The notes: generated from the letters alone by a model not told the origin. DNA of 64,000 nt from Terribacillus saccharophilus (GCA_900110015.1 FOCD01000001.1:1229994-1293993), one strand, 5' to 3'. Shown: positions 1-8,820, counted from the stretch's first letter. Numbers and translations: made by a program.

Positions 1-632
1 GTTGGTCTTAGTGTACACGGATGATGGCTTGGCAAAATAAGCGGAGAACCTATCGTCCGGAAGACACGATTATTAATGGAAGCAAGCTCCGTTACTTGAA
101 TGGATGCCAAAGAAGGATGAATGATAGCTCCATTCAGTGCCTTGTTATAAGCCGTACTTCCCGAGGGCGTGGAGATGACAAGGCCATCTCCTCTAAATGT
201 TTCAAAATGCTCTCCCTTTATCGAAACATCAAGTACAACTGAACCATCCGGTGTTTTGACGGAGCATTCATTCAGTGCCAGATGCTCGTCCACCCTGCCA
301 TCTTTATGGGTAATGGATATATCGAGCAAAGGATACTCCACGATATGGTACGGTTTATTGGCAATCTGCAGCAGCAGTTTCTCCAATTCCTCAGGAACCC
401 AATCTGCGTAGAATCCTAGATGTCCGGTATGGATGCCGATAAATGCTGTACTGTCCAAACGATGGACATATGTATGGAAATTCTCTAGGAAAGTCCCGTC
501 TCCCCCGACAGATATCGCGAGAGCCGGCTCCTTATCATCATACTCGAAATTGAAATGCGCCAGATGTTCGACAATTGTTTCCTTGATCGCATTCGACTTC
601 TCATCTCCCCGTGAAAGAACCGTATATTTCAT
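1..632 (-). CDS. nadF: NAD kinase (3' end cut by window edge)
   Basis: Reading leftward from an ATG at 632, the frame encodes the first about 210 residues of an NAD kinase, which phosphorylates NAD to NADP in the cytoplasm using ATP. The hallmark GGDGT motif follows a SVGG segment near residue 45, and the substrate-binding segment ending in [10 protein letters not shown] is present further on. The family is about 265 residues, so about 55 C-terminal residues lie outside the window. The start is 12 bases after the relQ stop, so the two genes form one transcription unit, as in B. subtilis (yjbM-yjbN). Pairing an alarmone synthetase with NADP supply is a conserved arrangement. Confidence 0.93.
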   Translation of the reverse strand, partial: MKYTVLSRGDEKSNAIKETIVEHLAHFNFEYDDKEPALAISVGGDGTFLENFHTYVHRLDSTAFIGIHTGHLGFYADWVPEELEKLLLQIANKPYHIVEYPLLDISITHKDGRVDEHLALNECSVKTPDGSVVLDVSIKGEHFETFRGDGLVISTPSGSTAYNKALNGAIIHPSLASIQVTELASINNRVFRTIGSPLILPSHHPCTLRP

Positions 633-646
633 CCCAGCTTACACCC

Positions 647-1276
647 CTATTTATGCTTTTTGATTTGCTGCTGATCATGATAAATCCGCTGTGCTTCCTG
701 CACTTCATCCCGAATTTTGGACATCTCCTCGTCCAGTCGGAATGCAGCTTCTGCGGCCGTTTTCAATCTTGTTTTTAATTCTGCCGGTATTTGGCTATCG
801 TATTTATAATTGAGCGAATGCTCATTTGTAGCCCAAAAATTCATGGCAAGTGTTCGGATCTGGATCTCGGCCAGTACTTTCTTTTCACCGTGAATCGTCT
901 CGACTGGGTATTCAATGATCATATGATATGACCTATAGCCGCTCTCTTTCGTTTCAACGATATAGTCAATTTCATTTACGATAGTAAAGTCATTTCGTGC
1001 TTTTAGCATGCCCACAACCGTATAGATATCATCGACGAACTGTGTCACGATTCTCAGCCCGGCAATATCCTGGATTTCTTGATGCAAAAGGTCGACAGTG
1101 ACCTGCTTGTTAGCTGCTTTTTGTAGGATACTGCGTACTGGCTTTACCCGACCAGTGATAAATTCAATCGGAGAATGGCGTGATTCATTTTCAAATTGCG
1201 ATCGCATCCCCTTTAATTTCACTTTCAGTTCTTCTACTACCTGTACATATGGTGCTAAAAATACTTCCCAGTTCAT
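647..1276 (-). CDS. relQ: Small alarmone synthetase RelQ (YjbM), GTP pyrophosphokinase
   Basis: Cytoplasmic (p)ppGpp synthetase without a hydrolase domain; it transfers pyrophosphate from ATP to GDP or GTP. The 209-residue product has the synthetase signatures HSPIEFITGRVK, ESGYRSYH and AEIQIRTLAMNFWA in order and ends in a charged helix typical of RelQ tetramers. An upstream in-frame ATG at 1381 exists, but the chosen ATG at 1276 follows an AAGGGG ribosome site and begins MNWEVFLAPY, matching the N-terminus and the length (211 residues) of B. subtilis YjbM. It is first of the relQ-nadF unit and divergent from yjbK; the 131-bp gap must hold both promoters. Confidence 0.93.
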   Translation of the reverse strand: MNWEVFLAPYVQVVEELKVKLKGMRSQFENESRHSPIEFITGRVKPVRSILQKAANKQVTVDLLHQEIQDIAGLRIVTQFVDDIYTVVGMLKARNDFTIVNEIDYIVETKESGYRSYHMIIEYPVETIHGEKKVLAEIQIRTLAMNFWATNEHSLNYKYDSQIPAELKTRLKTAAEAAFRLDEEMSKIRDEVQEAQRIYHDQQQIKKHK

Positions 1277-1407
1277 ACTTTCATAGCCCCTTTTCTTCCC
1301 AGCAGCGTCTAGTTGTTCCAGATGCATTATATCTGCTTTCAGTGTATCATAAAAGCAGCTTGGCATAACAATGGAATACAACAGATGGACGCACAGGGGG
1401 TATTAGC

Positions 1408-1986
1408 ATGCCGCAAGAGATAGAAATCGAATTTAAGAATCTGCTGACAAAAGCAGAATTCAACAAATTATATATAGCGTTTAATATGGAAAGTGTGCCT
1501 GAAATACAGCAGGTTAACCACTATTTTGAAACAAAGGATTTTCAGCTGAAGCAGCATGGTGCTGCACTGCGAATCAGAGAAAAGAACGGACAATATCAAT
1601 CTACGCTAAAACAGCCGCAAGGTGAGGGGCTCCTGGAAACGCATGACTATCTGACAGAGCAGGAAGCAAAATCCTGGCTGCAAGGTTCTATTACGCTTGG
1701 TCCTGAAATCAGCAAGCAGCTGCAGGAATTGGGTATTTCAGCTGCTGCTTTGACTTATGGCGGATCTTTGGAAACTATCCGCCGGGAGCAGCCATATAAT
1801 GATACAATCATCGTCCTCGATAAAAGTAAATACAGTGATGTAACTGATTATGAATTGGAACTCGAAGCCCAGAGCTATGCACATGGAGAGCGTGTTTTCA
1901 GCACCATCCTCACCGAAAATGACATAGCGAAACGAAAAACACCGAACAAGATTCAGCGCTTCTATGATAGCCTCCGAAACAGATAA
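1408..1986 (+). CDS. yjbK: CYTH-domain triphosphatase-like protein YjbK
   Basis: This 192-residue protein belongs to the CYTH (CyaB/thiamine triphosphatase) family, whose members bind inorganic or organic triphosphates with divalent metal inside a beta-tunnel. The N-terminal EIEIEFK carries the ExExK motif, followed by alternating charged strands such as ALRIREKNGQYQSTLKQP (basic residues facing the tunnel) and the acidic strand DYELELE late in the protein. The start follows a GGGGG ribosome site. In B. subtilis the homologue sits in the same yjbI-yjbK-yjbM cluster. The true substrate is not known from sequence; tripolyphosphate hydrolysis is the best family-based guess. Confidence 0.88.
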   Translation: MPQEIEIEFKNLLTKAEFNKLYIAFNMESVPEIQQVNHYFETKDFQLKQHGAALRIREKNGQYQSTLKQPQGEGLLETHDYLTEQEAKSWLQGSITLGPEISKQLQELGISAAALTYGGSLETIRREQPYNDTIIVLDKSKYSDVTDYELELEAQSYAHGERVFSTILTENDIAKRKTPNKIQRFYDSLRNR

Positions 1987-2086
1987 GTTGCCCAACTTAG
2001 CAGGTGGCTGATAAAATAAATTTACAGTCAACCCCGCTTGGGCAGGTGTTATGTTGATTGCTCTTTGCATAAGAAAGGAAGAATCA

Positions 2087-2488
2087 ATGAATCAAGCTGA
2101 AACATTGTACGATGGCATAGGCGGACAAGCCATATTAAAGCAGCTGGTAGATGCATTCTACCGACGCGTGGCAGAGAATCCAGATTTAAAGCCGATTTTT
2201 CCGGATGATTTGACGGAGACCCGCCGCAAACAACAGCAGTTCCTGACACAATTTCTCGGAGGTCCGCCGCTCTACACAGAAGAGCATGGCCACCCGAAGC
2301 TGAGATACCGGCACCTCCCTTTCGAAATTACACCTACACGCAAGGATGCATGGCTTTCCTGCATGGCAGCTGCCCTAACGGAAACTGACATAGAGGAACC
2401 TTATAAAAGCATAATATATGAACGACTTGCGTTAACCGCACATCATATGATGAATACACCAGACGAAGAGAAAGGAGAATCGATATGA
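2087..2488 (+). CDS. yjbI: Truncated haemoglobin YjbI (group II)
   Basis: Small haem protein of the 2-on-2 globin fold. The 133-residue frame starts MNQAETLYDGIGG, and the GIGG turn plus the FYRRVAENPDLKPIFP segment and the GGPPLYTEEHGHPKLRYRHLPF stretch (distal and proximal haem-contact region with conserved histidines) are diagnostic of group II truncated haemoglobins. A longer reading frame begins at 2051, but the ATG at 2087 follows an AAAGGAAG ribosome site and gives the usual length. Its last four bases (ATGA) overlap the yjbH start, so the two are translationally coupled, as known for the yjbIH pair of Bacillus. Confidence 0.92.
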   Translation: MNQAETLYDGIGGQAILKQLVDAFYRRVAENPDLKPIFPDDLTETRRKQQQFLTQFLGGPPLYTEEHGHPKLRYRHLPFEITPTRKDAWLSCMAAALTETDIEEPYKSIIYERLALTAHHMMNTPDEEKGESI

Positions 2489-3363
2489 GCTGGGAATCTT
2501 CTAATTCAATACAGCAAAGGCCTGAGGATGACTGTGGCGGATTTTGCGGGTTGTTTCCTTCCTCGAAGAAACCCGTGGAGATTTACGTTTTTATCGATCC
2601 GCTTTGCGAAGATTGCTGGTCACTCGAGCCTTTTCTCAAGAAACTTACGATGGAATATGGTCAATATTTCACTTTACGCCCTATACTGACAGGAGATTAT
2701 CAGCCGCTCGTTCGTGAACGAAGCGAGTGCAGCTACCCAAAAACGGTTCTGCAGCCAGATAATATCTTGTTGAACAATGCCGTGTCCTTCCCATGGCGCA
2801 CGTCGCTTGCAATAAAAGCAGCGGAACTGCAAGGAAGAAAAGCTGGTACCCGTTTCCTCCGGACTATTCAGGAAGCATTGTTTTTGAATAAGCAAGATAT
2901 CACTGCAGATGAGATCCTGATTGAATGCGCTAAAATAGCTAAACTCGATTTGGAAGAATTTCATGAAGATATGTATTCTGCTTCAGCGAAAAAAGCATTT
3001 CAATGCGATGTGAAGCTTTCGAAGGAACTGGAAATTGACGAATCCCCTTCCATTGTCTTCTTCAATGAATCCGAAGAAGACTCCGGTATCAAGATTTCCG
3101 GTATATATAGCTACGACGTCTATGTCAATGTCCTGCACCAGATGCTGCAGAGAGATCCGCAGCCAGCGGCAAAACCGCCAGTGGAAGAATTCCTCTCCAG
3201 CTATAAATTTGTTGGTAGCAGGGAGATTTCATTGATTTATGATTGGACGAATGCGCAGACAGAAAAGGAAATGAAAAAGCTACAGCTCAAACAGATGGTA
3301 GAACGCATTCCAATCAAGCACGATACTTTTTGGAAATATAATATTACTTCGAAAGCTGAATAA
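2485..3363 (+). CDS. yjbH: Spx adaptor YjbH (SpxH), DsbA-like
   Basis: Cytoplasmic adaptor that binds Spx and presents it to ClpXP for degradation. The 292-residue protein has a thioredoxin/DsbA-like fold: a Cys-rich N-terminus (DDCGGFCG), then the CxxC-type LCEDCW near residue 40, the AAELQGRKAGTRFLR helix shared with B. subtilis YjbH, and a C-terminal region ending KHDTFWKYN. The start overlaps yjbI by ATGA and follows GAAAGGAG. The substrate gene spxA is about 6 kb away in the same window. A strong terminator follows at 3386, so yjbI-yjbH is a closed unit. Confidence 0.93.
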   Translation: MSWESSNSIQQRPEDDCGGFCGLFPSSKKPVEIYVFIDPLCEDCWSLEPFLKKLTMEYGQYFTLRPILTGDYQPLVRERSECSYPKTVLQPDNILLNNAVSFPWRTSLAIKAAELQGRKAGTRFLRTIQEALFLNKQDITADEILIECAKIAKLDLEEFHEDMYSASAKKAFQCDVKLSKELEIDESPSIVFFNESEEDSGIKISGIYSYDVYVNVLHQMLQRDPQPAAKPPVEEFLSSYKFVGSREISLIYDWTNAQTEKEMKKLQLKQMVERIPIKHDTFWKYNITSKAE

Positions 3364-3385
3364 CTTTTTGCAGCACTTATCCCAG

Positions 3386-3415
3386 ACAGCCGCACTTTTG
3401 TGCGGCTGTTTTTCA
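3386..3415 (+). terminator. Terminator after yjbIH
   Basis: A 9-bp GC-rich stem (ACAGCCGCA with its complement TGCGGCTGT) is followed directly by a run of T residues. It lies 23 bases past the yjbH stop. Confidence 0.85.
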
Positions 3416-3465
3416 TTGTCTGGAATCGGGAATCGAGGAAAGATGTACAGAGGAGGTCAAAACAT

Positions 3466-4263
3466 ATGAAACAGCATTACTTCTATTCAAACGGCTTGCA
3501 GTTAGCTTATTGGGACAATGGTGCAGAGTCAGAATATGTCCTTGTACTCATGCATGGCTTATTTGCACGAGCGACTCTTTATAAACCATTTATGGAAAGA
3601 ACAAAAGGCTGGCGAATTATCGCTCCTGATCTGAGGGGACACGGCAGAAGCAGTCATGCAACGGAACTGACCGGGTATGACCGAGACTCATACCTTCAGG
3701 ATTTGGAGTCTTTACTCGATGAGATTGGCGAGACGAAACATATCATCCTGCTCGGTCATTCTTTATCAGGTGTGACTGCTTATCAATTTGCAGCCAAGTA
3801 TCCAGATCGCGTAGATGGACTGATTATAGAGGATATGGGGCATAAGGTTTCCGGTGAACTAACATATGCTTTGCAGTTCCAGCAGCCTGCAGATACTCTT
3901 GCTGCTCTGTCTCACAGTATTGAACAAGTACAGAATGAAAACCACTTTCTATATTACGCAGAGAGTGCATATGAAGCAAAAGACGGCTGGAGGCTATGCT
4001 TCGACTCTCAAGGTATTAAAGCATCTCAGGATTACCTGAATGGCGATTATACGGATACCTATCAAAAAGTCACATGTCCGACATTGCTTATGCGCGGTGC
4101 TCACTCCCCCATCTTGTCGGAAGAAGTATGGGAAGAGATGAAACAGCTAAGGCCGGAAGCAGAAGCCGAACAATTTGATAAATGCGGCCATAGTATTCAT
4201 TTTGAGGATTTGGACAGCTTCACTAGTTCTGTTCACCAGTTCTTAAAAAAATGGAAAGCATAA
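3466..4263 (+). CDS. Alpha/beta hydrolase
   Basis: A 265-residue soluble hydrolase of the alpha/beta fold. Visible landmarks are the oxyanion-hole HGLF near residue 30, the nucleophile elbow GHSLSG (serine nucleophile near residue 100; the last small residue is serine rather than the usual glycine), and a C-terminal CGHSIHFE holding the catalytic histidine. The start at 3466 follows a perfect AGGAGG; an earlier in-frame ATG at 3400 sits inside the preceding terminator and is not credible. Flanking terminators make it monocistronic. Substrate is unknown; esterase or C-C bond hydrolase are both possible. Confidence 0.85.
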   Translation: MKQHYFYSNGLQLAYWDNGAESEYVLVLMHGLFARATLYKPFMERTKGWRIIAPDLRGHGRSSHATELTGYDRDSYLQDLESLLDEIGETKHIILLGHSLSGVTAYQFAAKYPDRVDGLIIEDMGHKVSGELTYALQFQQPADTLAALSHSIEQVQNENHFLYYAESAYEAKDGWRLCFDSQGIKASQDYLNGDYTDTYQKVTCPTLLMRGAHSPILSEEVWEEMKQLRPEAEAEQFDKCGHSIHFEDLDSFTSSVHQFLKKWKA

Positions 4264-4267
4264 CAAA

Positions 4268-4293
4268 AAGGCCTGCCTTTCGGCAGACCTTCT
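4268..4293 (+). terminator. Terminator after alpha/beta hydrolase gene
   Basis: Stem AGGCCTGCC / GGCAGACCT around a TTTC loop, ending in TTCTT, starts a few bases after the hydrolase stop. One G-T pair makes the stem slightly imperfect. Confidence 0.7.
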
Positions 4294-4349
4294 TGCATGT
4301 ATAACTTCTACTGAGGGGATGGGAGAACAATAATCCAAACAAAGGGGAC

Positions 4350-4378
4350 TTGTTTGTGATGTTTCTCACAAATATAAT
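4350..4378 (+). promoter_or_regulatory. Promoter with embedded Rex-type operator
   Basis: TTGTTT at 4350-4355 and a perfect TATAAT at 4373-4378 are 17 bp apart. The spacer and part of the -35 are occupied by the inverted repeat TTTGTGATGTTTCTCACAAA (4353-4372), which contains TTGTGA-N6-TCACAA, the core of the operator recognised by the NADH-sensing repressor Rex in Gram-positive bacteria. The only gene downstream on this strand is the small membrane protein at 4497. Further TTTCACAA and GTCACAAG half sites follow near 4420-4440. Confidence 0.6.
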
Positions 4379-4496
4379 GTACCATAATATATTATTAGAT
4401 AGCAACTATTATGTGCACAATTTCACAAAAAAGTCACAAGCTCTCTTAGTCTAGTCTTTTCCATATCTGCATAAAGTGATGATAGCCGGAGGTGGT

Positions 4497-4685
4497 ATGG
4501 TGAAAGGAATCGGAATTCTGTTGATTGCCTGGGTAATTTTCGCTTTATGTTTCAATATTCTCGGTATGCTCCATTTCGTTTCCTTGGCGATTACATTGCC
4601 TTTGCTATTTTTATCATTACTAGCCGCATGCTTTTTCTTTACCAGAAAAAGAACTTTCAAAGGCATGAAAAAACCGACGCGTTAG
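4497..4685 (+). CDS. Small two-helix membrane protein
   Basis: A 62-residue protein made almost wholly of two hydrophobic segments (GIGILLIAWVIFALCFNILG and a second ending LLSLLAACFFF) with a basic tail TRKRTFKGMKKPTR, so both ends are probably cytoplasmic. I do not recognise the family. ATG at 4497 follows GGAGGTGGT; an upstream GTG/ATG pair at 4476 overlaps that ribosome site and is less likely. The stop lies inside a bidirectional terminator shared with pepF. The promoter about 120 bp upstream carries a Rex-like operator, suggesting expression when NADH rises or oxygen falls; that is inference. Confidence 0.6.
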   Translation: MVKGIGILLIAWVIFALCFNILGMLHFVSLAITLPLLFLSLLAACFFFTRKRTFKGMKKPTR

Positions 4686-4699
4686 CGTCGGTTTTCTTT
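4667..4699. terminator. Bidirectional terminator between small membrane gene and pepF
   Basis: A 10-bp perfect stem (AAACCGACGC and its complement) around GTTA, flanked by A residues on the left and T residues on the right, serves both converging genes. Confidence 0.9.
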
Positions 4700-6511
4700 T
4701 TACTTCTGTAATAGTTTTTCCATTTCGTCCAGTTTTGCCTCGAATACATCGAGTGCAGATAGGATAGTCTGTTTATCGGTCATATCTACTCCAGCTGACT
4801 TCAACACCTCGATTGGATAGTCACTGCTTCCAGCCTTGAGGAATCCTACATATTTATCGACAGCAGGCTGTCCTTCTTCAAGGATTTTAGCAGAAAGTGC
4901 AGTTGCAGCTGCGTAGCCTGTAGCGTATTGATATACATAGTAATTGTAGTAGAAATGTGGAATGCGTGCCCATTCCAAACCGATTTCTTCATCGATTGTC
5001 AAACCTTCACCAAAGTATTTCTTGTTTAAATCATAATACATGGACGTCAGATTCTCGGCAGTAAGCACTTCACCGTCCTGCTGATGCTTATGAATCATAT
5101 GCTCAAACTCAGCAAACATCGTCTGACGGAAAACAGTACCGCGGAATCCTTCCAGGAAGTGATTCAGCAAATACAGCTTCTCTTGCTCATCATCCACGTT
5201 ATTAATCATATATTCATTCAGCAAAGCTTCATTACAAGTAGATGCAACTTCCGCAACAAAGATGGAATAGTTACCATATCTGTACGGCTGATTTTTGCGT
5301 GTATAATAGCTATGCACGGAATGGCCAAACTCGTGTGCCAATGTGAACAAATTATTAACGTTATCCTGCCAGTTCATCAGGATATAAGGATTCGTTCCAT
5401 ACGCACCCGATGAGTATGCACCACTGCGTTTGCCTTTGTTCTCTTCTACATCAACCCAGCGATTCTCGAAGCCTTCCTTCAGGATAGACTGATATTCCTC
5501 TCCTAATGGCTCCAGCCCCTTAAGAACATAATCCTTCGCTTCTTCGTACGACACATTCATGTCGACATCTTTTACTAGCGGTGTGTAAAGATCATACATA
5601 TGCAAGTCATCAATACCAAGCACCTTCTTGCGGAGTGCCACATAACGATGAAGCAATGGCAGACGCTCATTAACCGCTTCTACGAGGTTATCATAAACCT
5701 GTTCTGGAATTTTATTATTATCCAGTGCAGACTGACGAGCTGACTCATAATTCCTTACTTTTGCATAGAAGTTATTCTTCTTCACTGTACCTGAAAGTGT
5801 AGAGGCAAAAGTATTGCGGAATTGACCGAATGTGTCATACATGGACTTGAATGCATCTCGGCGCACACGTTGATCCTTCGATTCCAGAAACGTGACATAA
5901 CGACCGTGCGTAACGTCTACCTCTTCCCCTTCTTCATTCTTAATGCTTGGGAAAGTCAAATCCGCGTTATTAAGCATACCGAAAGTAGCAGAACCATTAT
6001 CAGTCACCTCAGAAGCTTGAGCAAGTAATGTCTCTTCCTTCTCAGACAGCACATGCGCACGCTGACGGCTGATTTCGTTCAAAGTATGCTCGTACACTTT
6101 AAGCTCGTCATTCTCTTTCAGAAACGATTGGATGCGGCTCTCGTCGATTGCGAGTAATTCAGGAACAATATAACTCATCTTGCTTGAAATCTGCGTAATC
6201 AGTAGCTCCGCTTTTGATTGCAATGCCTGATAATGCCCGTTCGTCGTATCTTGGTCATAACGCATGTGAGCGTATGTATAAAGCTTGCCGATACGTTCAG
6301 ATAACTCATCCTGCAGCTTGAACATCTTATACAAAGTGTCTGCGGACTCTTCAAGCTTGCCTTGAAATGTAGAGATCTTATCTCCATCCTCTGCCAATGC
6401 TTTGCGCTCTTGCTCCCATAAATCATCTGTCGCGAATATATTCTCTAGGTTCCAAGTGTTTTCTACTGGTACCTCGCTTCTTTTTGGTAAAGATTTAGCT
6501 GATTTTGACAC
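4700..6511 (-). CDS. pepF: Oligoendopeptidase F (M3 family)
   Basis: Cytoplasmic zinc metallopeptidase that cleaves short oligopeptides (about 7-17 residues). The M3 signature LAHEFGHSVH places zinc ligands at H393 and H397 with E394 as catalyst, and a third ligand Glu in AEVASTCNEALL follows. The reading frame is open further upstream, but the ribosome site GGAGGAGG (6518-6525) touches an ATG at 6517 directly, whereas GTG at 6511 lies 6 bases away; I therefore choose GTG, giving 603 residues against 609 in B. subtilis YjbG. It sits next to coiA as in B. subtilis and could digest peptides imported by the nearby Opp system. Confidence 0.93.
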   Translation of the reverse strand: MSKSAKSLPKRSEVPVENTWNLENIFATDDLWEQERKALAEDGDKISTFQGKLEESADTLYKMFKLQDELSERIGKLYTYAHMRYDQDTTNGHYQALQSKAELLITQISSKMSYIVPELLAIDESRIQSFLKENDELKVYEHTLNEISRQRAHVLSEKEETLLAQASEVTDNGSATFGMLNNADLTFPSIKNEEGEEVDVTHGRYVTFLESKDQRVRRDAFKSMYDTFGQFRNTFASTLSGTVKKNNFYAKVRNYESARQSALDNNKIPEQVYDNLVEAVNERLPLLHRYVALRKKVLGIDDLHMYDLYTPLVKDVDMNVSYEEAKDYVLKGLEPLGEEYQSILKEGFENRWVDVEENKGKRSGAYSSGAYGTNPYILMNWQDNVNNLFTLAHEFGHSVHSYYTRKNQPYRYGNYSIFVAEVASTCNEALLNEYMINNVDDEQEKLYLLNHFLEGFRGTVFRQTMFAEFEHMIHKHQQDGEVLTAENLTSMYYDLNKKYFGEGLTIDEEIGLEWARIPHFYYNYYVYQYATGYAAATALSAKILEEGQPAVDKYVGFLKAGSSDYPIEVLKSAGVDMTDKQTILSALDVFEAKLDEMEKLLQK

Positions 6512-6650
6512 GAACATCCTCCTCCAATGCTGCTTACCTTTTCTGTTCCATCTAACTATTTCGTAAATTAGCAGGGAAAATCCTTCAACTATAAGCATTT
6601 TCTCTCTTATATTATATATAAAAGCGATAGAATCATGCGAAGAATATCCC

Positions 6651-7757
6651 TCAGAATAGAGATAATCCCTTTTTCTTTACGAAGGTGTCAGAATCAATTT
6701 GATCGAACCAGCCGTGCTGGCATAGACGCTGCATGTATGACTGCACGGGATGCTTATTGGAAGATATGGCAAACGGCTTTGTGGCTACTTCCCATTTTCT
6801 GCAGGTATACATAAGCCGTTTGAGAGATATGCTTTCCGTGACAGAAAGGTGGTTCAATACTTCAAGCCACATATCAGTTTGCCAAATATAAGGTGGTACA
6901 GACATTTGATACTGGGTTTCAACAGGCTGCAAAATGGAGAGCGGTATATCTTGCAGCAGCAATCCGTTATCATACAAGCGCATTACCCATCGCTTCATAG
7001 CAACTGGAGCATATGTCAGAGGCTTTGCTATCGCTCTGGCTTGTACACTATGCCATGCTTGATTAATCTCTGAAAGGTTTTTCGGGAGGGGCTGGAATAT
7101 TTGTGGAAAACGCAAACTTTGTAGAGGACGGAAAAAGAATTGACCAACAGTCTGTTTTTTACCGGTGAGGAGAATATGCTGGACGTTACACAAAGTTTCA
7201 GTGTCCGAACAATAATATAATAGCTGTAAAGGCATGTTTTGCTTGTGCTGCATTAGGAATCGCTGTTCTCGTTTCGGCAAGTCAAACATATAAGTAGAAG
7301 TACGTTTTAAACGATTTCCCCCTAAAATCCATATGGGAAAAATTTCATTTCGCTCATATGCTTCATTCCTCCGCATCAGCTCTTCATCCGATATAGATGC
7401 ACACTGATATTCAATAGCTAGCTCTCTTCCGCTAGAGGTATGCAGCAGCAAATCTGGACGTCTAGCTGAATCTTTGACGCATTCCTCCAATCTGACTGCA
7501 TAGCCCTGCTTTTTCAACCAGTGAAACAGCTGCAGCTTACCTCGCATATGGTATAAACTTTCCCCTGTTTTATTCAGCTCGCAGTCATGAATTTGTTCAT
7601 GTGCAAAATGAGGAATAATCTTCTTGCCAGCACGAATGATGACTGACTTTCTACAGGCTGGACAGAAAAAACGCTGCTTTCTGAAATTATGGATTTGCTC
7701 TTTTTGATGTGAAGCAAGCAGGATGAGTCTGCCATCCTCTAACTTTGCCTGCAACAT
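6651..7757 (-). CDS. coiA: Competence protein CoiA
   Basis: Competence protein of 368 residues needed in transformation for handling incoming DNA. It has an N-terminal zinc-finger-like segment (CPACRKSVIIRAG, then HFAH...C) and a nuclease-like core with RRPDLLL followed by LAIEYQCAS, the D...ExQ pattern of restriction-like PD-(D/E)XK enzymes. The ATG at 7757 follows GGAGGTGATAG; the earlier ATG at 7772 lies inside that ribosome site. It sits between pepF and mecA in the B. subtilis order. An AAAA-N5-TTTT box about 65 bp upstream fits regulation by ComK. Confidence 0.9.
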   Translation of the reverse strand: MLQAKLEDGRLILLASHQKEQIHNFRKQRFFCPACRKSVIIRAGKKIIPHFAHEQIHDCELNKTGESLYHMRGKLQLFHWLKKQGYAVRLEECVKDSARRPDLLLHTSSGRELAIEYQCASISDEELMRRNEAYERNEIFPIWILGGNRLKRTSTYMFDLPKREQRFLMQHKQNMPLQLLYYCSDTETLCNVQHILLTGKKQTVGQFFFRPLQSLRFPQIFQPLPKNLSEINQAWHSVQARAIAKPLTYAPVAMKRWVMRLYDNGLLLQDIPLSILQPVETQYQMSVPPYIWQTDMWLEVLNHLSVTESISLKRLMYTCRKWEVATKPFAISSNKHPVQSYMQRLCQHGWFDQIDSDTFVKKKGLSLF

Positions 7758-7818
7758 ATCTATCACCTCCATGAGGTAAGTATATATCAGGAAAATACCA
7801 GCACTGAAAAACTGATCA

Positions 7819-7831
7819 AAAAATCCGTTTT
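7819..7831 (-). promoter_or_regulatory. Candidate ComK AT-box upstream of coiA
   Basis: AAAAATCCGTTTT matches the ComK half-site pattern AAAA-N5-TTTT exactly, about 62 bp before the coiA start. A full ComK site needs two such boxes; the partner is degenerate here (only a TTTT run nearby), so the call is tentative. Confidence 0.35.
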
Positions 7832-7839
7832 AAGCACAA

Positions 7840-7871
7840 AAAAATAGACATTCTGTAATGAATGTCTATTT
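7840..7871 (-). terminator. Terminator after mecA
   Basis: Stem of 11 bp (AATAGACATTC / GAATGTCTATT) around TGTAAT, followed on the minus strand by seven T residues; the right arm includes the mecA stop codon. Confidence 0.88.
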
Positions 7872-8537
7872 ACGAGGGAAGTATTGCTTCACGTTGGTAA
7901 GTGCGTCTTCAGCGAATATCACCTTGCCGTATTCTTCCAATCGATATATCGTTATCTGGGAATCATAGCCGAATTCAAGTATCTGACTTAGAACATCTTC
8001 CTGTTCGTCATCTCCAAGAATGGTGTCATCGAATTCTACATACAGCATATATTTGTCTTTGTAATGGAATAATCTGTTTTCGATGCCATACGTTTCTTCG
8101 AAGTAGTGGCTAAGCTGGATTACATCCTCGAAGTCACGGAATTGAATAACGAAGGACAATTCCTCTTCATCCTCTTCTTCACTATCTTGCTGATGTGAGC
8201 CGAATTTTTCCTCAAGGACAGAATCGACTTTCTCCTCTACAGAGGATTGAATTGTTTTATCATCGACATTCAGCTCTAGGCTTTCTCCATCTTTAGAAAG
8301 CTGAGCTTTTGTAACGACAATTTCCAATCCCTTATCCATGGCCTGCACTTGAATCCACAGCGGACCATCGACACTGAAGTCCTCTTTGTAATTGACTTCA
8401 TCCATCATCTGCCAGAACAATTGCTCACTTCGTTCACGGTTATACCAAATATCTTCTTTATCGAAGCCGCGATCTTCAATATCTATATAAGATATAAAAA
8501 ATTTGATTGTATTTTCATTTATTCTTTCTATTTCCAT
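7866..8537 (-). CDS. mecA: Clp adaptor MecA
   Basis: Adaptor protein that binds ComK (and ComS) through its N-terminal domain and ClpC through its C-terminal domain, causing ComK degradation by ClpCP. The 223-residue frame starts MEIERINENTIKFFISYIDI, with the family's RGFDKEDIWYNRERSEQLFWQMM segment by residue 45, an acidic linker (QDSEEEDEEE) near the middle, and the conserved C-terminal domain with LFHYKDKYMLYV. The ribosome site is GGAGGGAGAG. Its target comK is 40 kb away in this window and appears to lack the canonical MecA-recognition tail. Confidence 0.95.
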   Translation of the reverse strand: MEIERINENTIKFFISYIDIEDRGFDKEDIWYNRERSEQLFWQMMDEVNYKEDFSVDGPLWIQVQAMDKGLEIVVTKAQLSKDGESLELNVDDKTIQSSVEEKVDSVLEEKFGSHQQDSEEEDEEELSFVIQFRDFEDVIQLSHYFEETYGIENRLFHYKDKYMLYVEFDDTILGDDEQEDVLSQILEFGYDSQITIYRLEEYGKVIFAEDALTNVKQYFPRK

Positions 8538-8774
8538 GGTTTTCTCTCCCTCCAGTAAAGTGGCAGGTGAAAAACGCCCTCTTGCCTTTACACTTCCCGT
8601 ATTCCCTTACCCTCAATCTAACTTTTTCTGTGTGTATTTCTATTTTATGATAAATCCTCCCGTAAGGAAAACAGAAAGGCTTAAGATTGCCGAAAAAAGG
8701 CGAATGACCTTAGAAGGATTCTGTCCATTGTAGCGCATTTCAGATAATTTGTCATCCGAGGGCAGCTGGAAAGA

Positions 8775-8813
8775 AAAAAGACGCAGATCCGAATGGATCC
8801 ACGTCCTTTTTTG
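8775..8813 (-). terminator. Terminator after spxA
   Basis: Inverted repeat with arms GGATCC / GGATCT flanked by GACG and CGTC around GAAT/ATTC, ending in six T residues on the minus strand, just past the spxA stop. Confidence 0.8.
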
Positions 8814-8820
8814 TATAAGG

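Noticed and set aside
4400-4445. Additional TTTCACAA and GTCACAAG sequences after the Rex-like operator
   Set aside because: Half sites without a paired arm; mentioned with the promoter but not listed as separate operators.
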